Positions 8,405 through 16,970 of a DNA stretch of 64,000 nt are shown piece by piece. The DNA lies in the NCBI RefSeq assembly GCF_013186535.1, contig NZ_JABMCZ010000002.1:1178001-1242000 (forward strand), written 5' to 3'. The notes beneath the pieces were generated by a model. That model was not told where the DNA came from. It was given only the letters and a program-made list of their open reading frames with translations, and did not search any database. Numbering within the stretch: position 1 is the first letter of the stretch; every line of letters starts with the position of its first letter. Made by a program: the position numbers and the translations under genes. This DNA comes from Nocardia terpenica (GTDB taxonomy: Bacteria; Actinomycetota; Actinomycetes; Mycobacteriales; Mycobacteriaceae).

Positions 8405-9940
8405 GTGACGATCGGAAACAATCTGCGCGGCGGCTGCGAGTTCAGGAGTCGCGAATGGACTCTCAGCGTTGTGTGCGTCGCGACTTTCATGCTTGTCCTA
8501 GACATGACAGTCGTGCTTGTCGCGCTGCCGCGGATTCGCGAAGATTTGCACGCCGATCTCTCTGGGGTGCAATGGGTAGTCGATTCCTACACGCTAGTGT
8601 TGGCGACACTACTGCTCACCTCGGGAACGCTGGGAGATCGGCTCGGCCGCCGCAGGGTATTCATCACGGGCATGGCGGTGTTTACCGGAGGTTCGTTGGC
8701 TTGCGGGCTCGCTACGACGATCGAGATCTTGGTCGCGTGTCGAGTGCTGCAGGGCGTCGGCGCTGTGATGTTGTTCGGTGTGGGGCTTCCGCTCATTGCC
8801 AGCCAGTATCCTGCCGGTCGTACCCGGAACAGGGCGTTAGCCCTCTTCGGCGCCGCCGCCGGGGTTGCGGATGCCCTGGGACCGCTCGTCGGGGGTCTGC
8901 TCATCGAAGAGTTCGGATGGCGTTCCATCTTTTTTGCTAACGTCCCCATCGGGGTAACTGCCATCGCGGTGGCTGTGTGGAGAATAGAAAGTACAGATAG
9001 TCGGGTGCCTGGCCGGTTGGATTGGCTCGGTACCGCCACGGTGACAATCGGATTCTTCCTCGGCGTGTATACCCTCATTCGAGGAAGTCGTGAGGGATGG
9101 GCAACTCCAGCGATTGCCTCGTCCGCTGTATCTAGTACCGCTCTGCTGGTGGGGTTCGTCATCATCGAACGGCGGCGAGAATGTCCGATGTTGGACCTAT
9201 CGCTGTTCGTCAGCACAATGTTCTCCGTCAACGCCTGCGTTGCTTTCATAGTGCAAGGTGCACTATTGGCCACACTGACCTACCTGTCGATATTCATCCA
9301 GAACACGCTGGGCTATGGTCCGATCGCTGCGGGAATGAAGGTGCTACCACTGAGTATCACCACGGTAGTGGTCGCCTCTGGGGCTGGATGGTTACTCAAT
9401 CGCATTTCGGCACGGATACTGATCGCTGCCAGTGCAGGCTTTTCATGCCTGGGTCTATTGGCAATGGCGCACCTGGATGCCTCGTCGCCGTGGACAGTGC
9501 TGGTCCCCGGTCTCGTCCTTGCCGCAGTCGGCTTAGGTCTGACATCAACGGTAAGCAATGAGGTTGCACTGTCGATCGTGCCTTTTGAACGAAGTGGTAT
9601 GGCTACCGGCGCGCTCAATTCGATCAAGCAGGCTGGCGTTGCTGCCGGCATAGCGGCGTTCGGGGCACTGTTTGGCGCCCGGACCACCAACGTCACCGCT
9701 GACCGACTGCGGCACGATGGACAGTTCGATCCCGCGACTGTTCACATAATCGCCACCGATGCCGGTGATGGTGCTGGCCTCCATGCCGCCGCTCACAGCC
9801 CACCAAACACGAGTCTGCTCGCCGACCACGCGATACGGGCCGGCACCGCCAGTGGCTTGAACGCGTTACTGGTTGCGGCAGCCGTAGCTGCAGCTGCCGC
9901 AACCATCTTGGGGTACGTCTTCACGCGGCGCCCCACGTGA
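8405..9940 (+). CDS. MFS drug exporter, DHA2 (14-TM) family
   Basis: 511 aa integral membrane protein. Family signatures are LDMTVVLVALPRI in TM1, QWVVDSYTL in TM2, the loop-2/3 motif GDRLGRRR, and GPLVGGLLIEEFGWRSIFF (motif C, typical of proton antiporters). The hydrophobic segments are consistent with 14 helices. It probably exports the cluster product or provides self-resistance by proton exchange. GTG start at 8405 after a purine-rich GAGGGGGCGGGCGGAG. The sequence returns here to higher GC than the preceding genes. Confidence 0.9.
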   Translation: MTIGNNLRGGCEFRSREWTLSVVCVATFMLVLDMTVVLVALPRIREDLHADLSGVQWVVDSYTLVLATLLLTSGTLGDRLGRRRVFITGMAVFTGGSLACGLATTIEILVACRVLQGVGAVMLFGVGLPLIASQYPAGRTRNRALALFGAAAGVADALGPLVGGLLIEEFGWRSIFFANVPIGVTAIAVAVWRIESTDSRVPGRLDWLGTATVTIGFFLGVYTLIRGSREGWATPAIASSAVSSTALLVGFVIIERRRECPMLDLSLFVSTMFSVNACVAFIVQGALLATLTYLSIFIQNTLGYGPIAAGMKVLPLSITTVVVASGAGWLLNRISARILIAASAGFSCLGLLAMAHLDASSPWTVLVPGLVLAAVGLGLTSTVSNEVALSIVPFERSGMATGALNSIKQAGVAAGIAAFGALFGARTTNVTADRLRHDGQFDPATVHIIATDAGDGAGLHAAAHSPPNTSLLADHAIRAGTASGLNALLVAAAVAAAAATILGYVFTRRPT

Positions 9941-10232
9941 CCTCCTCGAGCACTGACTGTGCCCTCAGCAGCGGGTATCGGCTACTGGCCGCATCGAGTC
10001 CGCGTGTCGGAGCCGTCAACGGGGTCGAGGCGTCGTCGTAGGCGTCAGCGGTCGCAGGTAGCGGACTTGGTCCACCGTCCGATCGGCGTTTGTCGTGTTG
10101 CACGCTATGCGTGAACAGGGCCGCGGTCTTATCGCCCCGGGTGAGACCCGGCGATATGCTCAAGTTGGTGTGACCACAAGGGATTCCGGGTGATCGAGGC
10201 TACCCCGCGATCGTGCAAGGAGGGCCGACAGG

Positions 10233-11603
10233 ATGATGTCCGGTCAGCACAGCAGCTCGTGCGGGCGATGCGTGGCCCGGGACGTCGATACTGCCGGTGG
10301 GTCCAAGTACGACGCCGCGCTTGCCGTCCACCAGCATTGTGGCGTCTCCTTACTGCGGGCGCACCGGATCGCCTACGGGTACACCCTCGTGGAAGCCACC
10401 GATGCGCTGAGAGAGATCCTGCGATCTCGTGGACTCCAGTATCAGGGACTCGCCTACCAGAGGCTGTCGAAGTGGGAGAGCGGTCAGGACGTGCCGACTC
10501 CGCGCTACCTGGATGCATTATGTGCCCTGTATCGAACCAGACCCGATCGACTTGGCTTCGGACATGACTATTCGAATCCCGAGCCGAGTTCGACGCCTGC
10601 ATCCGAGCCAGCCCTCGGCGGGGGCACATTCCTGAACTCAACGGTGGCGAGCGTTGTTTCCGCATCGTCACCGTTGTCGATGACTGAACTACTGGTGGCA
10701 CAGGACAGCATTCCCGACCGGGGGAGGACAGCGGTGGCGTACGTCGACCTTCTCGAGGAGGTCGCTGATCAAGCAGGGTATCTGCTGTATACAGCTTCGC
10801 CTACCACGTTCATACCATCGAGGATGGTCGACCTTGCGCGCATCAAGGCGTGTCTGTTGTCCGTCCCGACAGCCGACATTCAACATCGCCTGCACAAGCT
10901 GTACGCCAAAACCGCTGGATTCATTGCCATTCGCATCATCGACGTGGCGAGCCTGGACGACGCCGTGTGGTGGTCAGGCGTGGCGCGCCGCGCGGCGCGC
11001 CGCGCAGGCGACGCGAACGCGGAAGCATGGATCGCCGGGCATCTCTGCAATGCCTACGCCTGGCACAACCGTTCTCTCAAGTCCAGCCTCAAAGCTGCTC
11101 GTGTCGCCCAAACGGTCGGCCGTGGTCGTCCGAACGCCACGGCTGTGTACGGACACCTTGCCGAGGCGGCTGTGCAAGCCAGGATGGGCCGACACCGAGA
11201 GACCATGGATGCCGTCCGCAACGCTGACCGAATGTTCGCTGCGCTTCCAGGAACCGAGACGACAGCTGACGGCTGCCACATCACCGAGTACTTTCTGCGG
11301 TGGCACCAATCCAATGCGCTGACCGCGGTCGGTGTGAAGGCAGAGGCGAATGCGCTTCGGAGACGCGCCCTCGAGCTTCCATTCAGCCAAAAAGACAAGG
11401 TCGGACAAGCATTGCTGCGGTTGGATGAGGCTGCCTCGACGATAGACGACGGGGACACGGACTCGGGTCGCCAGATGGTCGGGACAGTAATAGACCGCCT
11501 GCCGTCGGAATATCGAATCGGCCTGATCTCGCGACGGGCCAGCGAAATCCTCACGGGTGCCGTTGCCGGAACCGGTAGTCGCGGCAATCGAGATCACAGC
11601 TGA
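10233..11603 (+). CDS. XRE-like HTH regulator with TPR-type C terminus
   Basis: 456 aa. The N-terminal part carries a predicted helix-turn-helix (GVSLLRAHRIAYGYTLVEAT and LAYQRLSKWESGQDVPTPRY) preceded by CGRC. After a Ser/Pro/Ala linker the rest is helical and Ala-rich with tetratricopeptide-like spacing, the layout of many actinobacterial pathway-specific or developmental regulators. AAGGAGG lies 9 bases before the ATG. It stands alone downstream of the exporter and ends at a hairpin. It may control the neighbouring cluster, possibly through the palindromes at 2720-2774 (inference). The ligand is unknown. Confidence 0.78.
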   Translation: MMSGQHSSSCGRCVARDVDTAGGSKYDAALAVHQHCGVSLLRAHRIAYGYTLVEATDALREILRSRGLQYQGLAYQRLSKWESGQDVPTPRYLDALCALYRTRPDRLGFGHDYSNPEPSSTPASEPALGGGTFLNSTVASVVSASSPLSMTELLVAQDSIPDRGRTAVAYVDLLEEVADQAGYLLYTASPTTFIPSRMVDLARIKACLLSVPTADIQHRLHKLYAKTAGFIAIRIIDVASLDDAVWWSGVARRAARRAGDANAEAWIAGHLCNAYAWHNRSLKSSLKAARVAQTVGRGRPNATAVYGHLAEAAVQARMGRHRETMDAVRNADRMFAALPGTETTADGCHITEYFLRWHQSNALTAVGVKAEANALRRRALELPFSQKDKVGQALLRLDEAASTIDDGDTDSGRQMVGTVIDRLPSEYRIGLISRRASEILTGAVAGTGSRGNRDHS

Positions 11604-11712
11604 CCGGGATCCGATGCACCTGCTGGAAATGGCCCGCACGATTGGACCGAAACCTGCGACGGTATGTCGGGCTGATGGTGAGGCGCTCTGCCCCTACCTA
11701 ACATACGAATAC

Positions 11713-11749
11713 AGCCCCGGCCCGCGCTCGGGTTCACGCGGCCGGGGCT
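11713..11749. terminator. Bidirectional hairpin terminator
   Basis: Perfect 10-bp stem AGCCCCGGCC / GGCCGGGGCT with a 17-base loop, between convergent genes ending at 11603 (+) and 11766 (-). There is no long T tract, which is common in high-GC actinobacteria. Confidence 0.6.
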
Positions 11750-11765
11750 GGTAGTCGTCACAGGG

Positions 11766-12152
11766 TCAGGTCAGAGTGCGCAGGGCGGTGTGGATCTCGA
11801 CGATCTCGGCGACCAGGACGTCGAGGCGGGTGAGCAGGTCCGCGCGCCGCTGATGCACACTCACCCCCGCCACCCCGGCCGCCGGATCACCCCCGGCCGG
11901 GCCCGTGATCGGGATCGGGTGCTGTGCGATCGCCAATTCGTGTGCCGGACCGGTATTCCCGCCATCGTGGTGGGGGTAGATCTCCTGGGTCAGGCGGGCG
12001 ACGTCGTAGCGGTCGTCGATACCGAACCGCCACATGCCGGTTTCGGGGATCCAGGTGCCGCCGAGTTCGTCGGCGCGGTCGTGGAACACCGGATCATACG
12101 GTGCGTCGACGGTGAGATGGTCGTCGTACACGCGGATGGATAAACTGGTCAT
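11766..12152 (-). CDS. Hypothetical protein with HARP-like N-terminal motif
   Basis: 128 aa from the ATG at 12152, preceded by GAGAAGGGA; a longer frame upstream has no ribosome site. The N terminus (SIRVYDDHLTVDAPYDPVFH, then GGTWIPETGMWRFGIDD) resembles the small 'shrinking W..W' module found in front of SNF2-type helicases and in phage proteins, where an expected value W is compared with a second W. The middle is a Gly/Pro/Ala linker, and the C terminus is a coiled coil (RADLLTRLDVLVAEIVEIHT). It is probably an accessory gene at the prophage end. Function unknown. Confidence 0.6.
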   Translation of the reverse strand: MTSLSIRVYDDHLTVDAPYDPVFHDRADELGGTWIPETGMWRFGIDDRYDVARLTQEIYPHHDGGNTGPAHELAIAQHPIPITGPAGGDPAAGVAGVSVHQRRADLLTRLDVLVAEIVEIHTALRTLT

Positions 12153-12269
12153 CGCGGAGGTCCCTTCTCCGTGTTCGGGCCTCAGCCGGTGTTGTCCGCA
12201 CCGGCTGGGGCCGTTGATATTTCGGGCAACCACGACGTTAGAGGCACACCCCGTCATCATCAACTCGCG

Positions 12270-12306
12270 CCAGCGAAACACCTTCCGCCCCAACGAATTT
12301 CGCTGG
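12270..12306. promoter_or_regulatory. Inverted repeat between divergent genes
   Basis: Perfect 9-bp arms CCAGCGAAA / TTTCGCTGG with a 19-base spacer, in the 250-base gap between the minus-strand gene starting at 12152 and the plus-strand gene starting at 12405. It could be an operator for both, or a stable hairpin. Confidence 0.35.
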
Positions 12307-12404
12307 AAATGACTCTGCGGACGGGGTTCCGTTCCGGGCTGGCCGATGCCTATGGTCGGTGCGTACGGACACACCCCGATCACGAAATACGGAGGGCTGC
12401 AACA

Positions 12405-12746
12405 ATGTTCGGCAAGGCTACGACGGTGGGCGCGGTACTGGATTGCTCGTACAAAACGAGTGATTCGGCCGAGTGGATCACTCAGATCGAGAACGTGCGC
12501 CTCCCGGTAGTGACCGACCCTCGTAAATGCGGCCACGGCACGACGGTGTGCCGGGATTGCGCCCCGACCTGGGCGATCGATTACCAGTTCACTGAGCCAC
12601 TGCCCTGGGACAACCCGGACCGCACACCCGCATCGCGCGGTGGTGGCCGGTCGGCGCGACTGCTGCGGGCCACCGGATGGTGCGCGGCCGCGGTGGCCGC
12701 GCTCTACCTCGCCGGGCGACGAACCACGGCCACGACCGGACGGTAA
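12405..12746 (+). CDS. Small Cys-rich protein with C-terminal membrane segment
   Basis: 113 aa from an ATG 8 bases after GGAGGG, a good ribosome site that fixes the start inside a longer open frame. Residues around the middle contain CGHG...CRDC, a possible zinc-binding knuckle. The last third (ATGWCAAAVAALYLAG) can form one transmembrane helix with a basic tail inside. It is followed by a strong hairpin terminator. Plus-strand orientation sets it apart from the phage operon. Family not recognised. Confidence 0.55.
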   Translation: MFGKATTVGAVLDCSYKTSDSAEWITQIENVRLPVVTDPRKCGHGTTVCRDCAPTWAIDYQFTEPLPWDNPDRTPASRGGGRSARLLRATGWCAAAVAALYLAGRRTTATTGR

Positions 12747-12883
12747 CCGGCAGGCCAGGCGCGGAGCCGCCGCAGTTGGTATCCGGTGGCGGTGTTCGCG
12801 TTCGACCCGCGCGAGTGGGTGGCGGCCGAACGCGTGGTGTTCGAGTAGCCGGACCCCGGCACCGCCGGGCCTGACACACGACG

Positions 12884-12920
12884 ACGGCCCCGGCCCGCGT
12901 GCATGCGGGGCCGGGGCCGT
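12884..12920. terminator. Strong bidirectional hairpin terminator
   Basis: Perfect 13-bp GC-rich stem ACGGCCCCGGCCC / GGGCCGGGGCCGT with an 11-base loop. It sits between the convergent genes ending at 12746 (+) and 12935 (-). Confidence 0.7.
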
Positions 12921-12934
12921 TGTCGCCGAGCGGG

Positions 12935-13264
12935 CTACGAAGCGGGACCGGGCTGGGTGAGCCGGTAGCCGAGCAGGTCGAGGGCCTTCGCATGACAGCC
13001 GTGCACGTCCTCACCGGTCGCGGGGTCGGTGTGCAGGACGTGGCTGCCGGGCTGGCGGATCAGCGACAGTGTCGCACACGCCCCGGTTCCGGTGGCCGCG
13101 ACCACGGCGACCTCGGCGTTCTGATGCGGTAGGCGGGGCTGCACCCACACGGTCACATACTCGTGGTCGGTGCCGTCGAGCCGCACCGGCGGGGACAGTT
13201 TGTAGCAGCGGGCAGGTCCGGCGTAACCACCGAGCTCATCGATATGCACCACAGCCTCAGCCAC
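12935..13264 (-). CDS. Hypothetical protein, 109 aa
   Basis: GTG start at 13264 preceded by AGGAGAGAGG. The protein begins MAEAVVHIDELGGYAGPARC, followed by predicted strands (HEYVTVWVQPRLP, EVAVVAATGT), and ends in a short Pro/Gly tail. The all-beta pattern and small size resemble other accessory prophage proteins. There is no signal or membrane segment. It lies downstream of the lytic genes at the presumed prophage end. Function unknown. Confidence 0.6.
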   Translation of the reverse strand: MAEAVVHIDELGGYAGPARCYKLSPPVRLDGTDHEYVTVWVQPRLPHQNAEVAVVAATGTGACATLSLIRQPGSHVLHTDPATGEDVHGCHAKALDLLGYRLTQPGPAS

Positions 13265-13439
13265 CAGAACGCCTCTCTCCTAGGATTTTACGTTGATGCG
13301 CCGGTGAATTACTCAGCCCGGCACCGGATACGTGAGCTGAAGCACGCCAGTTGTCACATAGGCGAGTCGGTTGCCACCGGGGCAGTTTCGCGGGCCTCAG
13401 CGGCGAGTTGTTTGCGCGCGCAGTGCCATCGCGATTACA

Positions 13440-13559
13440 TCAGTTGAGCCCCAACAGATGACCTACGCCGTTGAACAGGGCATACACTCCTCCGATCACG
13501 ATGAGCGGCGAGAGGATCGCGAGCCAGATGAGAGCGCCTTCCGGATTATTAACATCCAT
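13440..13559 (-). CDS. 39-aa single-span membrane peptide
   Basis: ATG at 13559 with GGAGG 8 bases upstream. The peptide is MDVNNPEGAL followed by a hydrophobic span (IWLAILSPLIVIGGVYALF) and NGVGHLLGLN. It is too short for automatic gene finders, but the ribosome site and membrane profile support it. It lies beyond the glycine-rich tail genes at the end of the late operon, separated from them by about 115 bases. It could be an accessory lysis (holin or antiholin) or superinfection-exclusion peptide; this is inference from position and topology. Confidence 0.5.
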   Translation of the reverse strand: MDVNNPEGALIWLAILSPLIVIGGVYALFNGVGHLLGLN

Positions 13560-13675
13560 TTCCAGGTCCTCCAGTGAGCTTGAAGATTCCGCTGTCCACA
13601 ATCTGGACATTCAACTTATCAGATTCGCTCTCACCTACGTTACAGTCGTTAGAAAATCGTCAGAAATTGTCCGAT

Positions 13676-14449
13676 TCAAGCGATACCGAACAAGTCCGAA
13701 CCATAACGGTCGGAGGCTGGATCCCTCGGTAGCGCGTTCCCGGGGACCAGAGCGACAACGTTCCCGCGGTGCACACGGCCGTGACTCCCGACCACATCGG
13801 GGGGTGTTTTCGCAGCGTCAGGTGGCATCGATGGCCCGGGCGCTGCGGGCGGTTGAGCAGGTGGGTAGTAGTGGTACTCGATCACCGTCACCACCCCGGC
13901 CGCCCCCGCCGCGCCCGCTCCCCCGCCACCGGCCGGGTAGCCGCCGGGCTGGCCGGGGTTCCCGCCACTACCGGATTGCCCGGACTGCCACAACGGCGGA
14001 CGACTCACCCCCGCGGGCACGAGTCCGGACGCGCCGCCGACCGATCCGGCCCCGGCCCCGCCACCACCACCCGCGAGCAACGCGACCACACCGGAAGACA
14101 CCGACTCACCCGGCTGCCCCTCGGCCCCGCCGATGCCGCCGCGCATCACGGCCAGGCCCCCAGCCCCACCGGAGTCGCCGCCCCGGCCCGGCTGGGCGGC
14201 AACGAGATTCCCGAACGCACTCACACCCCCATCCGCACCAAGGCCACCAGCCGCGCCGACGATGACCACCGCGCTGTCGGGCAGATCGGCGGCGCGGATA
14301 CGACCCAGATGTACCGCCGCCCCGCCACCACCACCGCTGGTGGTGTTTCCGCCACCACCCCCGGCGCGGACGATGAGCTCGATCGACTCCAGCCCGGCGG
14401 GCTTGTGCCACGTGTCGTTCGAGGTGAATACGCGAAGCACGGTGCGCAT
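13676..14449 (-). CDS. Glycine-rich minor tail protein
   Basis: 257 aa. It opens with a short structured segment (RTVLRVFTSNDTWHKPAGLE) and then a long tract with Gly runs interspersed with Ala, Val and Ser, as in the glycine-rich tail-tip proteins of mycobacteriophages and related actinophages. The last 60 residues are Pro-rich. The ATG at 14449 overlaps the upstream stop by one base (TGATG). It is the last gene of the continuous late operon and a paralogue in style of its upstream neighbour. A role in receptor binding or tail-fibre structure is inferred. The opposite strand shows long Pro/Arg mirror frames that are not genes. Confidence 0.7.
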   Translation of the reverse strand: MRTVLRVFTSNDTWHKPAGLESIELIVRAGGGGGNTTSGGGGGAAVHLGRIRAADLPDSAVVIVGAAGGLGADGGVSAFGNLVAAQPGRGGDSGGAGGLAVMRGGIGGAEGQPGESVSSGVVALLAGGGGGAGAGSVGGASGLVPAGVSRPPLWQSGQSGSGGNPGQPGGYPAGGGGAGAAGAAGVVTVIEYHYYPPAQPPAAPGPSMPPDAAKTPPDVVGSHGRVHRGNVVALVPGNALPRDPASDRYGSDLFGIA

Positions 14450-15450
14450 CAAGCGAATCGCTCGACGACACAGAGGATGCCGTTGCCCCCGTTACCGCCG
14501 TTACCGCGCGGCGGGGTGATCCCGGCACCGCCGCCGCCCCCGCCGCCGGACGGGAACGCACCATGCCCGCCACTGGAATTCGCGTCCGGGGCACCGCCAC
14601 CGCCACCCCCGCCGGTGGTGACCACCTTCGACGGCGGCTGCCCATCCTGACCGGGCGCTCCTCCGGCGAAGATGCCGCCCTGCCCGCCGGGCATGCCGGC
14701 ACCGCCGGAACCACCCCCGCCACCTCCACCGCCGCCCCCGCCGTGCAGGTCATACGCCGACACCGAATCACCACCCTGGGTGGCGGCCCCGCTGCCGGAG
14801 GAAGCACCCTTGCCGCCGTCACCGCCGCGGATCATCCCGATCCCGCCCGCACCACCGGTCCCGCCGAACTCGGTCTCGGCCTGCCCGCCGACCCCGCCCC
14901 CGGCGAGCAGGAAGTCCCCGAACTTGGTATCGCCGCCGCCGTGTCCGGGTTCGGCGTCACCGAGCCCGCCAGCGCCACCGGCTCCGATGACGATCGGGAT
15001 CGGCAGGTAGCTGCCGTCCTTACCGGTGGGCAGTAGAGCGGCGGGGATGGTGTGGTGGACCTCCCCACCGCCACCGCCTCCGCCACCGGTGTAGCGCGCA
15101 CCGCCGAGGATGTCCCACCGCCCGGCCGCTCCCCCGGCGCCGCCGCCGAGCAGGATCACCTCGACCGCAACCACACCCGGGGTGGGGGTGTAGGTGCCGT
15201 TGCCGGGGAACACCAGCGTGCGCCCGTGCAGGGTGAGCTGCTCGTAGGCGGCGCGGAGCTCGGTGATCGACTTCGAGTGGTCGTCGACGACGTTGATCAC
15301 CTTGTGGTGGAGTTGCTGCTGGTAGCGCTCCCACACCGCCAGGACTCCGCCGGTGAGAACCTTGCGGGCGGAGTCCTCGGTGACGTTCTGCCCGAAGGCA
15401 CTGCCCAGTACGAACGACCCGTCGGGGGCGGACGCACCGGGCGTGGTCAC
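14449..15450 (-). CDS. Glycine-rich tail protein, larger paralogue
   Basis: 333 aa. The N-terminal 100 residues are a helical adaptor (FGQNVTEDSARKVLTGGVLA, WERYQQQLHHKVINVVDDHS) that probably docks on the tail, followed by a beta segment and about 200 residues with repeated Gly runs of up to 12. The domain order, helical head plus glycine-rich collagen-like or polyglycine-II-like body, matches minor tail or fibre proteins of actinobacterial siphoviruses. It starts downstream of the 98-aa lysis-associated gene with a 4-base gap. It is likely surface exposed and host-range determining (inference). Confidence 0.72.
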   Translation of the reverse strand: MTTPGASAPDGSFVLGSAFGQNVTEDSARKVLTGGVLAVWERYQQQLHHKVINVVDDHSKSITELRAAYEQLTLHGRTLVFPGNGTYTPTPGVVAVEVILLGGGAGGAAGRWDILGGARYTGGGGGGGGEVHHTIPAALLPTGKDGSYLPIPIVIGAGGAGGLGDAEPGHGGGDTKFGDFLLAGGGVGGQAETEFGGTGGAGGIGMIRGGDGGKGASSGSGAATQGGDSVSAYDLHGGGGGGGGGGGSGGAGMPGGQGGIFAGGAPGQDGQPPSKVVTTGGGGGGGAPDANSSGGHGAFPSGGGGGGGAGITPPRGNGGNGGNGILCVVERFA

Positions 15451-15454
15451 CGGG

Positions 15455-15751
15455 CTAGATCTCGTCCTCGAGCAGCGGTGGAACCTCGTAATCGGGTTCT
15501 GGCGGCGACTGACCCGCCACCGGGTAGGTGAGCAAGGCGCGTAGCCGGTCGATGTAGCGCAGCTGGGCGCGGATCAGCCGGATCGCGGCCCGGAACCGGG
15601 CATGCTCGGCGGCCATCTGCGCTTCCAATGCCTCGATGCGCTCGCGCAGGTGCCGGACTTGGCGGGCCTGCCATGCGGAGAACGCGCCGACCACGGTCGC
15701 GATCGCGACGCCGATGGCCTGGATGACATCGGCGCTCGGCCACGCTGTCAC
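15455..15751 (-). CDS. Membrane protein with coiled coil, second holin-like protein
   Basis: 98 aa with one N-terminal membrane segment (VIQAIGVAIATVVGAFSAW), a basic turn, then a predicted coiled coil (VRHLRERIEALEAQMAAEHA) and an acidic tail. The ATG overlaps the holin stop as ATGA. Single-span coiled-coil proteins beside the holin are common in actinophage lysis cassettes and may modulate lysis timing or span the periplasm. No sequence family is firmly recognised. Confidence 0.6.
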   Translation of the reverse strand: MTAWPSADVIQAIGVAIATVVGAFSAWQARQVRHLRERIEALEAQMAAEHARFRAAIRLIRAQLRYIDRLRALLTYPVAGQSPPEPDYEVPPLLEDEI

Positions 15752-16017
15752 CGGGACTGTTGTCCCGGTTCAGCGGCTAGCCACGGTGCAACCAGTGCGA
15801 GTGCGTCGTCGACGGCGGGGATGGCCATCAGCCGGGTGAGCGCGGCCGAGATCGCCAGCGCCCCCGCCACACCCGCGGTCGACGGGAGGCCAAGCGCGCC
15901 GACCAGTGCCGGCATGGCTGCCGCGACACCGACGATCAGCTGGAACACGGTGCGGGCCACGGTCCGCCACGGGTACCGCACCTGCGACGGAGCGTCGGGC
16001 AGGCTGTGGCGACCCAT
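15748..16017 (-). CDS. Putative holin
   Basis: 89 aa, ATG at 16017 overlapping the muramidase stop (TGATG). After a short basic N terminus (MGRHSLPDAPSQVRYPWRT) there are two hydrophobic stretches (VFQLIVGVAAAMPALVGALG and the Ala-rich AGVAGALAISAALTRLMAI), then a short polar end. Size, two-helix topology and position directly downstream of the endolysin genes support a holin that opens the membrane for lysin release. No sequence family was matched. Confidence 0.65.
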   Translation of the reverse strand: MGRHSLPDAPSQVRYPWRTVARTVFQLIVGVAAAMPALVGALGLPSTAGVAGALAISAALTRLMAIPAVDDALALVAPWLAAEPGQQSR

Positions 16018-16970
16018 CAGCGGCCCTCCTCGCCCTCGAGAACCCGGTCGAGCTTGCCCTCCAAGCCCCGGACGCGGGCGGCGGTGTCGAGGACCCAGCC
16101 GACCAGACTGCGCCGCTCCGCCTCCGCATCGCCGGAACCTGTAGTGGGGAGGGTGAATCCGTCCCACACCGTCTCGTTCCACACATCGGCCCACATGTCA
16201 TACGGCCACGGCTGCGCCGGACTACGAGTCGAGGCGTTCACATTGTCGGGATGGGCGATGGGGCGCAGCTTGCCGTCGAACGGATGCAATTGGGCAGCAC
16301 CCTCGGTCACGGGATCGGACACGACTATTTCTCCTTCTTCTTCGTGGATGCCGAACTGCGTCAGCAACTCCGGCAGATCGAGATCGGTGTGATTGAGGTC
16401 GACGTCGTCCGGCCACGGTGCGCACCGGCCCGTGGAGGTGTACTGGTGCGCGAAAAATCCCGGCGGGGTTTGCAGGGGCTGGCCGGGCGGGCGGCCGTAG
16501 GAGGGGACGACCAGCCGCAGCCAGGGCGGGCGGTGAGGCCAGAGTTCGGGGTCGGCGACCGGGTTCCAATACCCGATCACCCGACACCGATTCCCGTACC
16601 AGCCCGCGAGACGTGCGGCTTCGTCGTTGACCTCGTCGGACTGATCGTCGCGAATCCTTTTGTCCCCGTTAAGGGGTGCGCCTTCGACGTCGATCATCGA
16701 CATCAGCCGTGGGTGTCCCCACAGCCCGGCCTGCTCCAGCAGCTCGCGGTGCAGGTCGCAGTTGGCTTGGCCGGGCCAGAAGAAGTAGTAGGCGATCACC
16801 ACCCGCAGCCGCCCAGCGTCGAGCAGCTCCTTCGCGCGACGCGCATTCTCCACCGCCAGCCGGTCCACACGGTCACCGGAGTTGGTGCGAAACGACAGCA
16901 CCGGGTGCGGATACCGATCATCGACCGAAATGCCTTGGTATTGCGAGACATCGGCCCACTCAGTACCCAC
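16017..16970 (-). CDS. Endolysin, GH25-type muramidase
   Basis: 317 aa from a GTG at 16970 that overlaps the upstream stop (TAGTG). A longer frame to 17252 exists but lies inside the preceding gene. The N-terminal domain shows the glycoside hydrolase 25 signature: EWADVSQYQG at the start, VVIAYYFFWPG in the middle, and MSMIDVEG carrying the D-x-E acid pair. It should cleave the MurNAc-GlcNAc bond of peptidoglycan during lysis. The C-terminal 100 residues (after about 220) lack GH25 motifs and end in a coiled coil; they may bind the wall. It works with the neighbouring M15 peptidase and holin. Confidence 0.82.
   Translation of the reverse strand: MGTEWADVSQYQGISVDDRYPHPVLSFRTNSGDRVDRLAVENARRAKELLDAGRLRVVIAYYFFWPGQANCDLHRELLEQAGLWGHPRLMSMIDVEGAPLNGDKRIRDDQSDEVNDEAARLAGWYGNRCRVIGYWNPVADPELWPHRPPWLRLVVPSYGRPPGQPLQTPPGFFAHQYTSTGRCAPWPDDVDLNHTDLDLPELLTQFGIHEEEGEIVVSDPVTEGAAQLHPFDGKLRPIAHPDNVNASTRSPAQPWPYDMWADVWNETVWDGFTLPTTGSGDAEAERRSLVGWVLDTAARVRGLEGKLDRVLEGEEGR

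Noticed and set aside
11604..13439. Exact left attachment site of the prophage
   Set aside because: Gene order implies the prophage end is here, but no tRNA gene or repeat with a partner in the window could be identified.
13769..15036. Long plus-strand Pro/Arg-rich frames opposite the tail genes
   Set aside because: Antisense of glycine codons in the two Gly-rich tail proteins.
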